NCBI GenBank assembly: GCA_051294375.1 | Contig: CM119265.1 | Location: 1 to 64,000, forward strand | Reading direction: 5' to 3' | DNA: 64,000 nt | From: Paraspadella gotoi | Lineage: Eukaryota > Chaetognatha | Shown here: positions 7,331-16,290 of the stretch, piece by piece | How positions within the stretch are numbered: position 1 is the stretch's first letter | How the letters are laid out: every line of letters starts with the position of its first letter | The notes under the pieces: generated by a model | The model's input: only the letters and a program-made list of their open reading frames with translations | The model's database searches: none | Told to the model about the DNA's origin: nothing | Position numbers and translations under genes: made by a program

Positions 7331-7476
7331 TGACGTGAATTATGCAATTCACGGAGAAACGGTTGGGCTCAAGGACCACAGGTTAGTTTGAATTCGAATT
7401 ATTTACAGAGCAAGTACTATTCACATAGTAATAGTGATAATAAAAGTTAGAATATCTATATACAGGTTTTTTAAAC

Positions 7477-10400
7477 TCACGTAATGTTCATTAGAAGGTG
7501 ACGAAGGACAGAATTGTAGTTTGGTCGATCGGCACTACTTATAGTTTTGTAAGAGAAATTTCCAGGATTCGGCCTTGAGAATCTTGTCGGAGGTGGGCGT
7601 GGCCGCGTGTCTTCCGGTGGCGCTGACGCTGGCGCTGGTTCGACCGTTGGTGACGGAGGAGGCGCGCCAAAAGGTAAAGTTGGCGCTAACGTCGCCGGTA
7701 ATTCTTCGTTCTGGCCCACGTGGTCTTTTGTTTCGACAAGAGGATTTGGCCTTGGCGCTCTCACTTCCGGTGCGGCTTCTGAGCGGTGGAGGATGTCGGA
7801 GAGCTCTGGATTGTCGTCGTCGTCGTTTTCGTCCTCATTGGCGTCATTGATCGAAGCCAATCGTGATGGAGGAGGTTGACGAGTTTGATTCGATGTTCGA
7901 GTATTAGATCGAGTTAAACGAGTTGTCGTTTGTGGTTGACGAGTTCGAGGACCCGGTCGTCGACCTGGAGGAGGAGGAGAAGAGGGAGGAGACGGCTGAG
8001 CGAAGTGTTCGTCGTCGTTTTCATCTCTCCATATTGTCGCTGGCTTGATTCTGGCGATCGCTACCGTCTCGACGCCTCGACCAGGGAATTCGATACGAAA
8101 GTTCAAATTATCGCGCGAGATGACGCGGAATGGCCCCTGGTAAGGCGCTGTGAGGGGCGGTTTGACGCCAGGGCGTTGTACGAATACGTGGGTGGCGTGG
8201 ACGAGCGAATCGGGGAGATACACGTTTGGCGAGCGATGCGTAGACGTTTCGGTAGGTTGTAAGCGTTCTACTTCGACGCGTAAATTATTTCGCAAGATAC
8301 GACGCTGTTGCTGAAGTTGATCGTCCGTTGGAGCTGGAGGAAGTAGGTCGCCAGGGACGGTGAGACCTTCTCCAAAAACGAGATCGGCCGGAGATGCGCC
8401 GATGTCGGGCTTTATGGTCGTCCGGATGGCGAGTAAGGCCGAGGGGAGACGCCAGAACCATTGGTGAGGGTCTTCTGCCGCTAGGGCGATTAGCGCCTCC
8501 TTGAGTCGCCGGTGAAAGCGCTCCACAAGCCCGTTCGCTTGTGGATGATACGCTGCAGTTTGATGGTGGTGGATGCCCCATATTTGCGCGAGCTGGGTCC
8601 ATGTTGACGAACTAAATTGGGCGCCTCTGTCTGTAGTGATGTCTGAGGGCACTCCAAATGTCGCAATCCATCCGTGGACGAGGGTGTCGACCACGGTGGT
8701 CGAAGCCATGTCCTTCATGGGTAGCGCCGTCGGCCATCTGGTAAAACGATCTACGACAGTGAGGAGATAGCCGAAGCCGTTTGACGCTGGCATGATCGTT
8801 ATATCGACATTCAGATGTTGAAAGCGTCGAGCAGGGACGTTGAATTCGCCGATATTGGGCGTGACGTGGCGAGTCACCTTCGCCTGCTGGCAAGGGATGC
8901 ACTCTCTCGCCCAGCGTGTCGTATCCGCTCGGATTGATGGCCAGACGAATTTAGAGGATATTGTTTCCCTTGTCCTAGCGACGCCGGGATGGCCCAGGCC
9001 ATGAACGGCGTCGAAGATTCGACGGCGCCATGATTCTGGGACGAAGGGGCGGGCGGGGCCGTTCGAAACGTCGACGAGTAGATCTTGGTCGCCGAGTTTA
9101 ATTTTTCTGAAGCTCAACCCAGTTCGTGCGTCGCTAGTGAGGCGTTGGTAGTCTCTGTCGAGGGCCTGGTGGCGAGCCATCTCTTGAAGGTCGATTCCTT
9201 CCTGCCCAATCGCGTTGATAGTGCCGATGAGGTCTTCGACTTTTTCGTCGGAGACGGGTTTGTCGACGGAGGCGATTGAAGGAGGTGGGTTGGGCCTGGA
9301 GAGGGCATCGGCCACCACATTGGCCTTTCCACGCACGTGTCGGATGTCGGTCGTGAACTCGGAGATCACGGATAACTGAAAATTATGCCGAGTAGTTTGG
9401 GGTTCCGAACGTTTGTGGAGAGCGTGAATTAATGACTGGTGGTCGGTATACAGCGTAAAGGTCCGACCCTCCAGCCAATGTCGAAAATGACGCACTGCTC
9501 TAAATGCGCCATAGAGCTCCCGATCGAACGGGGGCCATCTTCGCTGAGCCTCGTCTAACTTGGCCGAAAAGAAGGCCAGCGGTTCCCATCCGTCGCCGCT
9601 GCGCTGCTCAAGGACGGCGCCGACGGCGATGTCGGAGGCGTCGGTCGTTAGAGAAAGCTGGGCGTTGGTTCGGGGGTGACGGAGCAAAGCGGCGTTCGCC
9701 AGGGCCTCTTTCACTGCGTTGAAGGCTATAGTACAAGCCTCAGTCCATACAAGCTGCTTGGGCTTGCCGGCTAATGCGTCGTAGAGGGCTGCGGCGTGGT
9801 GGGCGGCCTTGGGAAGGAAACGGCGATAGTAGTTCACCATTCCCAAGAACCGCTGGAGCTCCTTAATCGTCGTTGGCGGATTGGTGGCGCGGATTGCGTC
9901 GACCTTCTTGGGAAGAGGCTTGACGCCTGACGCGTCCACCAGGTAGCCGAGGAACTCGAGTGATTTTTTCCCCAACTCGCACTTCTTTCTGTTTACGACG
10001 AGCCCGTTGCTCGAGAGGGCCTTGAAGACCTGTTCGAGGTCATGCACGTGCTGTTCCTCGTCTTCGCTGGCGACGAGGATGTCGTCCAGATACACGTAAG
10101 TGTGGGGGACGTCGCCCAGGATTTCGTCCATCATTCGCTGAAAATCCTGTTCGGCGTTTTTAAGGCCGAACGGGGTTCTCAGGAAGACGAACAGGCCGAA
10201 GGGCGTGATTACGGCCGTTTTTACCACATCCTCGTCCGCCACTGGGATCTGGTGGTATCCCTTCAGTAAGTCGACTTTTGAAAAGATCTTTTTCCCGGCG
10301 AGTTGGGCGTTGAAGTCTGCTAATAACTTCACCGGGTACTTGTCGTCTTTAGTCATGGAGTTGAGGCGTCGAAAGTCGCCACAGACTCTCCAGCCGCCGT

Positions 10401-11076
10401 CTGACTTGGGTACACACAGGATGGGTGACGACCAGGCGCTCTTGGAACGTTTGGCAATGCCAAGCGCCACCATCTTCTCCAATTCAGCTTTGGCCACAGC
10501 CAGCTTCTCGGGATCGAGGCGCCGAGCTCGTGCTTGACATGGGCGGCCCTCTGTTGGAATATGGTGCCGAACTCCATGTTTAGGCTCCTTCAGCTCAAAA
10601 CTTGGTTTGGAGAGCGATGGGTATTTGTCGAGGAGTTGGTAGAATACGTTCTCCTTTTGATCGACGAAGTTGATCTGTGACGGAGCTTTGCCGCGGGTAA
10701 CTGCGCACGGAATGGTCGAGTAGTCCTTTAAGTCCAACAATAAGCCATCGCGGTGATTCGGGGCGAGATAATATTCCGCGAGAAAATCGGCCCCAAGAAT
10801 GCTTTGAGTAACATCGGCTATTAGTACATCGAAAGGAAATATTCTTGGGCCGAGCGTAATGCGTCGATGGGCTATGCCGTAACATGCTATTGGACTACCG
10901 TTGGCCGCTTGTAATTGTGCTCCAGTTGGACCCGCCGCTCTCTGCTCCGGCGTCGGAGGGATGAGGGAAAGCAGAGCTCCACCATCCACTAGCCAGTGAC
11001 GACCGTCACTGGCGTCTACGACGTGAAGAAGGAATGAGTCGGGTGAGTCGTCGTCTGAGCGGGGCACCGCGTTCAC
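7477..11076 (-). CDS. pol: Pol polyprotein of II-1
   Basis: Intact 1199-residue Pol counted from the GTG that overlaps the Gag TGA; the frame is open upstream to 11160, in keeping with -1 frameshift entry. Protease motif LVDGGALLSLIPPT; RT with [15 protein letters not shown] and [11 protein letters not shown]; RNase H with TTDASDIAVGAVLEQ, LYTDHQSL and VADALSRP; integrase with H-x3-H, C-x2-C, TTDRGAQF and GLVERFHRR; GPY/F module; Pro/Ser/Asp-rich tail; final RFSRPNPGNFSYK and RPNYNSVLRHLL. It lacks the long Ser/Thr linker that family I has between RNase H and integrase. No stop or frameshift is seen, so this copy could be active. Confidence 0.95.
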   Translation of the reverse strand: MNAVPRSDDDSPDSFLLHVVDASDGRHWLVDGGALLSLIPPTPEQRAAGPTGAQLQAANGSPIACYGIAHRRITLGPRIFPFDVLIADVTQSILGADFLAEYYLAPNHRDGLLLDLKDYSTIPCAVTRGKAPSQINFVDQKENVFYQLLDKYPSLSKPSFELKEPKHGVRHHIPTEGRPCQARARRLDPEKLAVAKAELEKMVALGIAKRSKSAWSSPILCVPKSDGGWRVCGDFRRLNSMTKDDKYPVKLLADFNAQLAGKKIFSKVDLLKGYHQIPVADEDVVKTAVITPFGLFVFLRTPFGLKNAEQDFQRMMDEILGDVPHTYVYLDDILVASEDEEQHVHDLEQVFKALSSNGLVVNRKKCELGKKSLEFLGYLVDASGVKPLPKKVDAIRATNPPTTIKELQRFLGMVNYYRRFLPKAAHHAAALYDALAGKPKQLVWTEACTIAFNAVKEALANAALLRHPRTNAQLSLTTDASDIAVGAVLEQRSGDGWEPLAFFSAKLDEAQRRWPPFDRELYGAFRAVRHFRHWLEGRTFTLYTDHQSLIHALHKRSEPQTTRHNFQLSVISEFTTDIRHVRGKANVVADALSRPNPPPSIASVDKPVSDEKVEDLIGTINAIGQEGIDLQEMARHQALDRDYQRLTSDARTGLSFRKIKLGDQDLLVDVSNGPARPFVPESWRRRIFDAVHGLGHPGVARTRETISSKFVWPSIRADTTRWARECIPCQQAKVTRHVTPNIGEFNVPARRFQHLNVDITIMPASNGFGYLLTVVDRFTRWPTALPMKDMASTTVVDTLVHGWIATFGVPSDITTDRGAQFSSSTWTQLAQIWGIHHHQTAAYHPQANGLVERFHRRLKEALIALAAEDPHQWFWRLPSALLAIRTTIKPDIGASPADLVFGEGLTVPGDLLPPAPTDDQLQQQRRILRNNLRVEVERLQPTETSTHRSPNVYLPDSLVHATHVFVQRPGVKPPLTAPYQGPFRVISRDNLNFRIEFPGRGVETVAIARIKPATIWRDENDDEHFAQPSPPSSPPPPGRRPGPRTRQPQTTTRLTRSNTRTSNQTRQPPPSRLASINDANEDENDDDDNPELSDILHRSEAAPEVRAPRPNPLVETKDHVGQNEELPATLAPTLPFGAPPPSPTVEPAPASAPPEDTRPRPPPTRFSRPNPGNFSYKTISSADRPNYNSVLRHLLMNIT

Positions 11077-11103
11077 CTGCGCGGGCCCGCTGTTCCGTTT
11101 CCC
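11058..11103 (-). promoter_or_regulatory. -1 frameshift signal of II-1
   Basis: In element sense G GGA AAC (11103-11097) is in the Gag frame. A short spacer leads to a stem AGCGGG/CCCGCT and an inner stem CCGCG/CGCGG capped by CAGGTGAA, which carries the Gag stop. II-2 replaces the inner stem by ACAGCG/CGCTGT, a compensatory change. Confidence 0.85.
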
Positions 11104-12200
11104 GGCTTTGAATCGCGTCTTTCCATAAAATCGTTTCTGCGGGCACAACCGCGCTCGCATTTAAAAGCGGCGTCGCCAAACTTAAGATGGTAGCGGCAGA
11201 TTTGCTTAAGCTTTTGATTGGCCGGGCGGGGATTCGTTGACGAGCCACTTGGCGGTCTGGCGCTGCTTGAGGGAGGCTTCGCTGCATTGGACCTCCAGTT
11301 CCCGTTTGACGGGCGGCTGCGGTCGCGGCGCTGTCCCCCTACAGCGTTTATCTCTGCCTCGTCGTCGCTGTCGCTTATGTCGTCGTCGACGAGTTGTTTG
11401 AGAGTGGCGGCGTTGATCGTCGATGATGGAGCTGCCAGTCGTGGACGTCCGTCTTGATCAAAGAACTTGTCGGCCTCATCGGCCAACTCTGCCGCCGTCA
11501 ACGAATCGGCTTTTCCCTCGAGGGAGCGTTGGACTTCAATGGGGAGTCCTCTAATGACCGTCTCCTTCTTTAGATCATCGATGGTTAACGCCTTTATCTT
11601 TTCCTCCAATCGTGCGAGGTGCTGCGATGGTCTGAGGCCGTCGCGGCCAAAGCCATCGAGTAAGACGGCCGCCTGCTGGCGCGGAGTGGAGCCATACTCT
11701 TTCTGAAGATAGAGGACGAACTCGTTCCAGCGTCTGTCCGATTGCTCGCCGTAGAGAAAGGCGTTGACGCGCGGATTAAGATTGACGTCAATCTTAGACT
11801 CTAAGTGAGCAAATTTCTCCTTAGCGTCGCGAATATTGGATCGAACATAAGCCGCTTCGACTCGGCGGAGCCAGACGTCGATGTTTTTGGGATCGAAAGT
11901 GGGAAGCTCAGGCTTCCTCTTCTTCTCTAGAGCGGCGAGGGCGGTGGCGAGGGCGGTGCGGAGAGCTTCCGTTTCGCCAAGGGCGGCGGCGTTAGCCATA
12001 TCGTTGTCCTCGGCGTCAGCAAAGACTTCTGGTTCCGTTGGCGCCGGTGGGTAGTTGAAGATTGGCGCGGCGAGGGCGCCTACGAGATTCGATGGCGAGT
12101 TTTCACGAGAGTTTCGGCCACGACCGAATCCAGCGGGCACGTTTAGGCTTGCTTGCTGGCGTTGTCGGGCGGCTTGTCGCGTCTCGCGAGAGTCGCTCAT
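11073..12200 (-). CDS. gag: Gag of II-1
   Basis: 375-residue Gag starting at the ATG 53 nt after the 5' LTR. The basic N-terminus contains VPAGFGRGRNSRE, then an Ala/Leu-rich helix, the capsid region (KPELPTFDPKNIDVWLRRVE onwards) and a C-terminal CRYHLKFGDAAFKCERGC finger (C-x2-H-x9-C-x3-C). The CHCC finger is the known hallmark of CsRn1-clade Gag and should bind RNA. The gene ends in TGA within the GTGA overlap with pol. Intact. Confidence 0.94.
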   Translation of the reverse strand: MSDSRETRQAARQRQQASLNVPAGFGRGRNSRENSPSNLVGALAAPIFNYPPAPTEPEVFADAEDNDMANAAALGETEALRTALATALAALEKKRKPELPTFDPKNIDVWLRRVEAAYVRSNIRDAKEKFAHLESKIDVNLNPRVNAFLYGEQSDRRWNEFVLYLQKEYGSTPRQQAAVLLDGFGRDGLRPSQHLARLEEKIKALTIDDLKKETVIRGLPIEVQRSLEGKADSLTAAELADEADKFFDQDGRPRLAAPSSTINAATLKQLVDDDISDSDDEAEINAVGGQRRDRSRPSNGNWRSNAAKPPSSSARPPSGSSTNPRPANQKLKQICRYHLKFGDAAFKCERGCARRNDFMERRDSKPGNGTAGPRR

Positions 12201-12253
12201 TGATATAGTTGATTATCAGAAGGTTGGAGGGAGTCCGACGTCGCGGATCACCA
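12201..12253 (-). other. Leader and primer-binding site of II-1
   Basis: Only 53 nt separate LTR and Gag. In element sense it begins TTGGTGATCCGCGACGTCGG, a near match to the complement of a tRNA-Trp 3' end (TGGTGACCCCGACGTG). It is too short to hold the leader hairpin of family I. Confidence 0.7.
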
Positions 12254-13128
12254 ATGTAGATGGCGTAAACAACTCACTTTGTTGACGAGATGACGCACCT
12301 GATGATTGAGTCGATCGGCGAGTGAATGGAGTCGATCGAACGAAAGTGGGCGTGGCCTTCGAGTTGGCGTCGCTTCTGGCGCGGCCGTTGGCGTCGCGAG
12401 AGGTCAATGAAGTTGATGGCGTGACTCGGGAAGACCAGAGGTAGGATTCGATAGAGTTATTAGCCTTTTAACCCAAACCGGAAGTGACGCTGACGTTGGC
12501 GTTGACGCACGTGGCGTGATGTTTGTTTATTGAATGTTTGTTAAAATTGACTAAACCAACTTGTTTGGTTATTGATTAAAATGGAACCTTAATAAAATAA
12601 TCAAAGCATATAGATATTCCATTTACTAATTAGTAATTGCAATATCTATATGAGCAATAACAATGCAATGTAAATGAATTAATAATGAAGTAGTAAAACG
12701 ATTAACAATAATTATTAACGAGTCTTTTCGATGTGAATAATTTTGTTTAAACTGATTAAAAGATTTTCCAGACCTTGTGGAAACAACAAAGTAAAAACAT
12801 GTTTAAAATAAAATATAAATGATCATTTGTTCTAAAACAATAAAAGAGCAATCTGATTATATAACGAATGAGTTATACAAGTTATATAAGTTAGTTTAAA
12901 CATTCTAATGTCATCGGACTGAGTGGCGATGCTGGTAGAGTCCCGCTCGTGGATCGAAGGTCCCGAGTTCGAGACCAGTCCATCGCCTCTTTTTATTTAT
13001 TATTATTATTTTTATAAAATCGATTCGAGTATAAATATGAGTTCGAAAAAAGGTTCTGTATCGATCTGAGATGGCCATTAACTGGCATGGATCAACTGTG
13101 GATAAATAATATCGGGTTCGAATCTACA
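12254..13128 (-). repeat. 5' LTR of II-1
   Basis: 875-bp LTR nearly identical to 6442-7322, from TGTAGATGGC to GAATCTACA. The right end abuts telomere (CTACA|GGGTTA). It holds the stem at 12607-12652 and the tRNA-like module at 12925-12987 with the GGCGATG/CATCGCC stem and a T-run. Only small indels separate the two LTRs, which suggests recent insertion. Confidence 0.92.
12925..12987 (+). other. tRNA-like module antisense to II-1 (5' LTR)
   Basis: Same module as at 7115-7178, one G shorter, with acceptor-like stem GGCGATG/CATCGCC and a following T5. A transcript from it would run rightwards out of the LTR towards the TTAGGG tract at 13129. Confidence 0.55.
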
Positions 13129-13167
13129 GGGTTAGGGTTAGGGTTAGGGTTAGGGTTAGGGTTAGGG
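13129..13167 (+). repeat. Telomeric tract between II-1 and I-2
   Basis: 39 bp of perfect GGGTTA repeats, the shortest interval in the window, flanked by CTACA on the left and TGCGGCC on the right. Confidence 0.97.
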
Positions 13168-13898
13168 TGCGGCCACCTGAGACAATCGAATCTTATTTAA
13201 TAACAATTAGAAACAAATTGCTCCCACACGGGACTCGAACCATCGAGCTCAGGCTGGTACACTGAGAGCGACAACTCTCAGCCATCCAGCGGGCCGAGAT
13301 CTTTGCAACTAAAACCTTTATATAAAGCTTTAAAACAGATCTCGAAAGCCTTTTGTTTTCTCTGAAACAGTTTGATTGATTCATCTGATTTGTAGATGGC
13401 TTCCCGCCAAAGAAATCAACTGATTGTTTACTTCTATTGATTGTATTCTTTAGTTGTCAGTCTGCTGGATTTAAACTTGAAATACAAATGTTCTATTAAA
13501 ACATTTCTTCATCTTGTTTTTATTAATAATGTAATAAATACATTAACACTGAGAAAAACAGTTGAAATCGAATCTCGAATGCTTTTATCTCTGAATTAAT
13601 TAATCTTCGACTTTTTAATCTAACAAATTAATTAATCTCCGACATTTTATTCTACATTCGAATCTCTATTAATTAATTAATCTCGATCCCGTTTTAATCA
13701 ATGTGAAACTAAATAATTAATCAATTGAAACAAATAAACTGTCTCTTGATCATCATTATTTCTGGAATCACGTGACTACGTTTTCCCTGCGCACGCTCGT
13801 CCCTGTGAGCTACGCCAGCAACTCGCTCCGCTTAGAACTAAGTCACTACGTCGTCGTGTCATTCGTGAGGCAAAAGCATCACTCTTATCCCCGCCACA
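13168..13898 (+). repeat. 5' LTR of I-2
   Basis: 731-bp LTR from TGCGGCCACC to CCGCCACA, almost identical to the I-1 LTR. It keeps the antisense tRNA-like module (about 13215-13292), the TATATAAAG box and AATAAA. The left end follows TTAGGG directly. Confidence 0.92.
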
Positions 13899-14107
13899 CT
13901 TGGCGAGACCGACATTAGGACGAAGCCAAAACTTCAAGAGGGAGAAGAAGAGGACCTCAACACCTTCTGAGGTAAGATTGGGTGAATGAGATCGGGATTA
14001 AGCAATCACCCAATTTGCTCACGCCCTTCCTCTCTCTTTTTATCATAAACGTCAACTGGAGTCAACAATTTCGTCGACGAAACGATCAGCAAGCCCAAAC
14101 GCATCGA
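13899..14107 (+). other. Leader of I-2 with PBS and hairpin
   Basis: Contains TGGCGAGACCGACAT after a CT spacer, then GAG|GTAAGA with the ATTGGGTGA/TCACCCAAT hairpin and pyrimidine tract, as in I-1. Confidence 0.7.
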
Positions 14108-15178
14108 ATGCGCACTCCGACCTGCGTCAAGACTCCGATCCGCTCAGCGCGTCACCGAGGACCCTCGGGACGGCACGACATCGCTACAGGTCCCAATTGG
14201 ATTCGGAAGAGGCACGCGATCTCGCTCGACATCACCGACATTCGTTGCGCCGCGCCGACCTTCAGTTTCGGAGGCGTCAACGCCGAAAAACTTCCGCGAC
14301 GCCGATATGGCCACCAGCGACTCGATTCCACGCGATTTGAACGACGAAAACGCCGAACTACGTGCAGCCTCGCCGCTGCAACAAGGGCGTTAGAAAGAGC
14401 TTCAAATCGAAAACCGGATCTCCCGGAATTCGACAAGGACAACATAGAGATATGGATAAAACGCGTGGGGCTGCATACACGCGCGCCGCGTCGTCACACC
14501 CAAGGCAAAATTCGCTCATTTAGAGTCGAAAATTGGAGTGAAAGAGGACCCAAAGATAAATCAGTTCCTCTACGGCGAAACGACGGAGGAAACGTGGGGA
14601 CTCTTTCTGAATACCTGAGAAAGGAGTACGGGCTCACCCGTCGCCAACAGGCGGCCAATTTATTGGACGCCATCGACTCGGACGGCATGAAGCCGTCAGA
14701 AATCCTCGCGCGCCTTGAGGAAAGAACCGGACCCTAACCTTAGACGACGTCCGCAAGGAAAGAGTTCTGAGGAATTGCCGCAGCAGTGCGTCGACACTTG
14801 AGAGACAAAGCTGATAGGTTATCAGCATCGAAGCTTTGTGAATTGGCGGATCGGCATTTTGATAGTGAGGGAAACCTCAAATCAAACAATCTTCTTCTCT
14901 CATCAGCCACGTCGAACAGGGAAGGCGAGAGCAAAGCGGAACAGATTCTGGAGAAGAGGAGAGCATCAACGCCATCGCCAATAACCGGAAGAAGACCTTC
15001 AATGGAAAAAAAAGGCAATATCAGGCGCCAAAGGGCAAATCAAAGTCGAAACTCCTCACTTTATGCCAAAAACATGTGAAATTTGCGACGCGCCTGGAGC
15101 TGCGAGCCTGGGTGCTCAAAGTATGAGGAGACCAAGAAAAAGAGTGAGGGAAACGGAAGAGGGGGACGACGTCGGTGA
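14108..15178 (+). pseudogene. gag: Gag of I-2, many small indels
   Basis: Near copy of the I-1 gag with repeated one-base insertions and losses, so the frame changes several times. At about 14545 it keeps the G missing from I-1 (GAGGACC), so the two copies disrupt different places. The GGGAAAC heptamer (15148-15154) and the GGGGGACG stem remain. The scatter of indels with few substitutions suggests sequencing error as much as decay. Confidence 0.8.
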
Positions 15179-15772
15179 ATGCCGTCCCCAATCATCATAT
15201 AATCACCGATGCAAAGTGACCTCCTTTTCATTCGCGACTCAAAGGACAAAACCAAATGGTTAGTTGACGGGGAGCGCTCCTGTCAATAGTTCCTCCAACA
15301 CAAGAACAACGTCGAAAGGGCCCAAATCCAGAAGTAAAGCTTCAGGCCGCCAATGGCTCACCCGATAAGTTGTTTTGGAAAATTGAAAGGACTGTGCACT
15401 AGGCAAACGAAATTTTCAATACGATTTATAATCGCTGACGTTAAACAGCATATTTTGGGAGCTGATTTTTTGGCAGACAATTTCTTAGCCCCAAACCACC
15501 TGTCGGTTTATTGTTGGGCCTACGCGACTATTCAGTCATTGCAGCGTCAATAACGTCGACAGCGTCAGAAACCACAGCACATTACACTTCGTAGATCGGC
15601 AAGGAAGAAGAAGTATTACAACTCCTGGACTCATTCCCCTCGCTCTCGACACCCACGTTTGAACTCAAAGAGCCTAGACACGGAGTAACTCACGCCATCC
15701 CCACTGGAAGGCAGGCCTTGCCAATCAAGGGCCCGCCGATTGGATCCGGAGAAATTAGCGATCTCTCTCTTT
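15175..15772 (+). pseudogene. pol: Pol of I-2, 5' part only
   Basis: Matches I-1 pol from the NAVPQ start through the protease to the protease-RT linker (I-1 position about 1916), with several small frame breaks. It stops at GATCTCTCTCTTT and 25 N; the CT-rich end is absent from I-1 and looks artificial. RT, RNase H and integrase of this copy are missing. Confidence 0.8.
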
Positions 15773-15797
15773 NNNNNNNNNNNNNNNNNNNNNNNNN
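15773..15797. other. 25-N assembly gap
   Basis: Joins the middle of pol of I-2 to the middle of an LTR of II-2 in opposite orientation. No biological junction can be claimed here. Confidence 0.95.
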
Positions 15798-16149
15798 CTA
15801 GATGGAATCAATATCAACAAGTAGAATCAGCTGATAAATCGGATTAAATCGGATTGTTCTTTTGTTATGAAAACAAAAGATATAAGAATTAAATAAGGAA
15901 AAACGATTTAGTTTATAGTTCTTAAGGAGAAATTTGTTAACTACAGTGTGGCGACGATGGCTAAGGAACTGATTGTGAATAACAGGTCCCGAGTTCGAGA
16001 CTGAGTTGTCACTCGTTTTTATTATTTTATAATTAATTAATAATCGATTTAAACTTATCGAAGTATTATCCGAGTGAAATATATATCGGTCTTGGCGATA
16101 AACGTCACCAATAAATCGTGGAGGAATAATCATGGGTTCAAATCCCACA
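15798..16149 (-). repeat. Partial 3' LTR of II-2
   Basis: Right-hand 352 bp of the family II LTR also present at 21091-21916, ending in AAATCCCACA before the antisense polypurine tract (16150-16157). It contains the tRNA-like module at 15948-16012 (GTGGCGAC pairing with GTTGTCAC through two G-U pairs, then T5). The left part is lost in the gap. Confidence 0.88.
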
Positions 16150-16290
16150 TCCCCCCCAGACGGAAACAACATTGTTTGCGGAAACGGAAGGGCTTAAAAG
16201 GTAAGCACTAGTGATTTGAAACTAACTATAAATACTTATCTAAATATGTACATATTATACATATTAATAATAATAAAAATGTTGTAGAAC

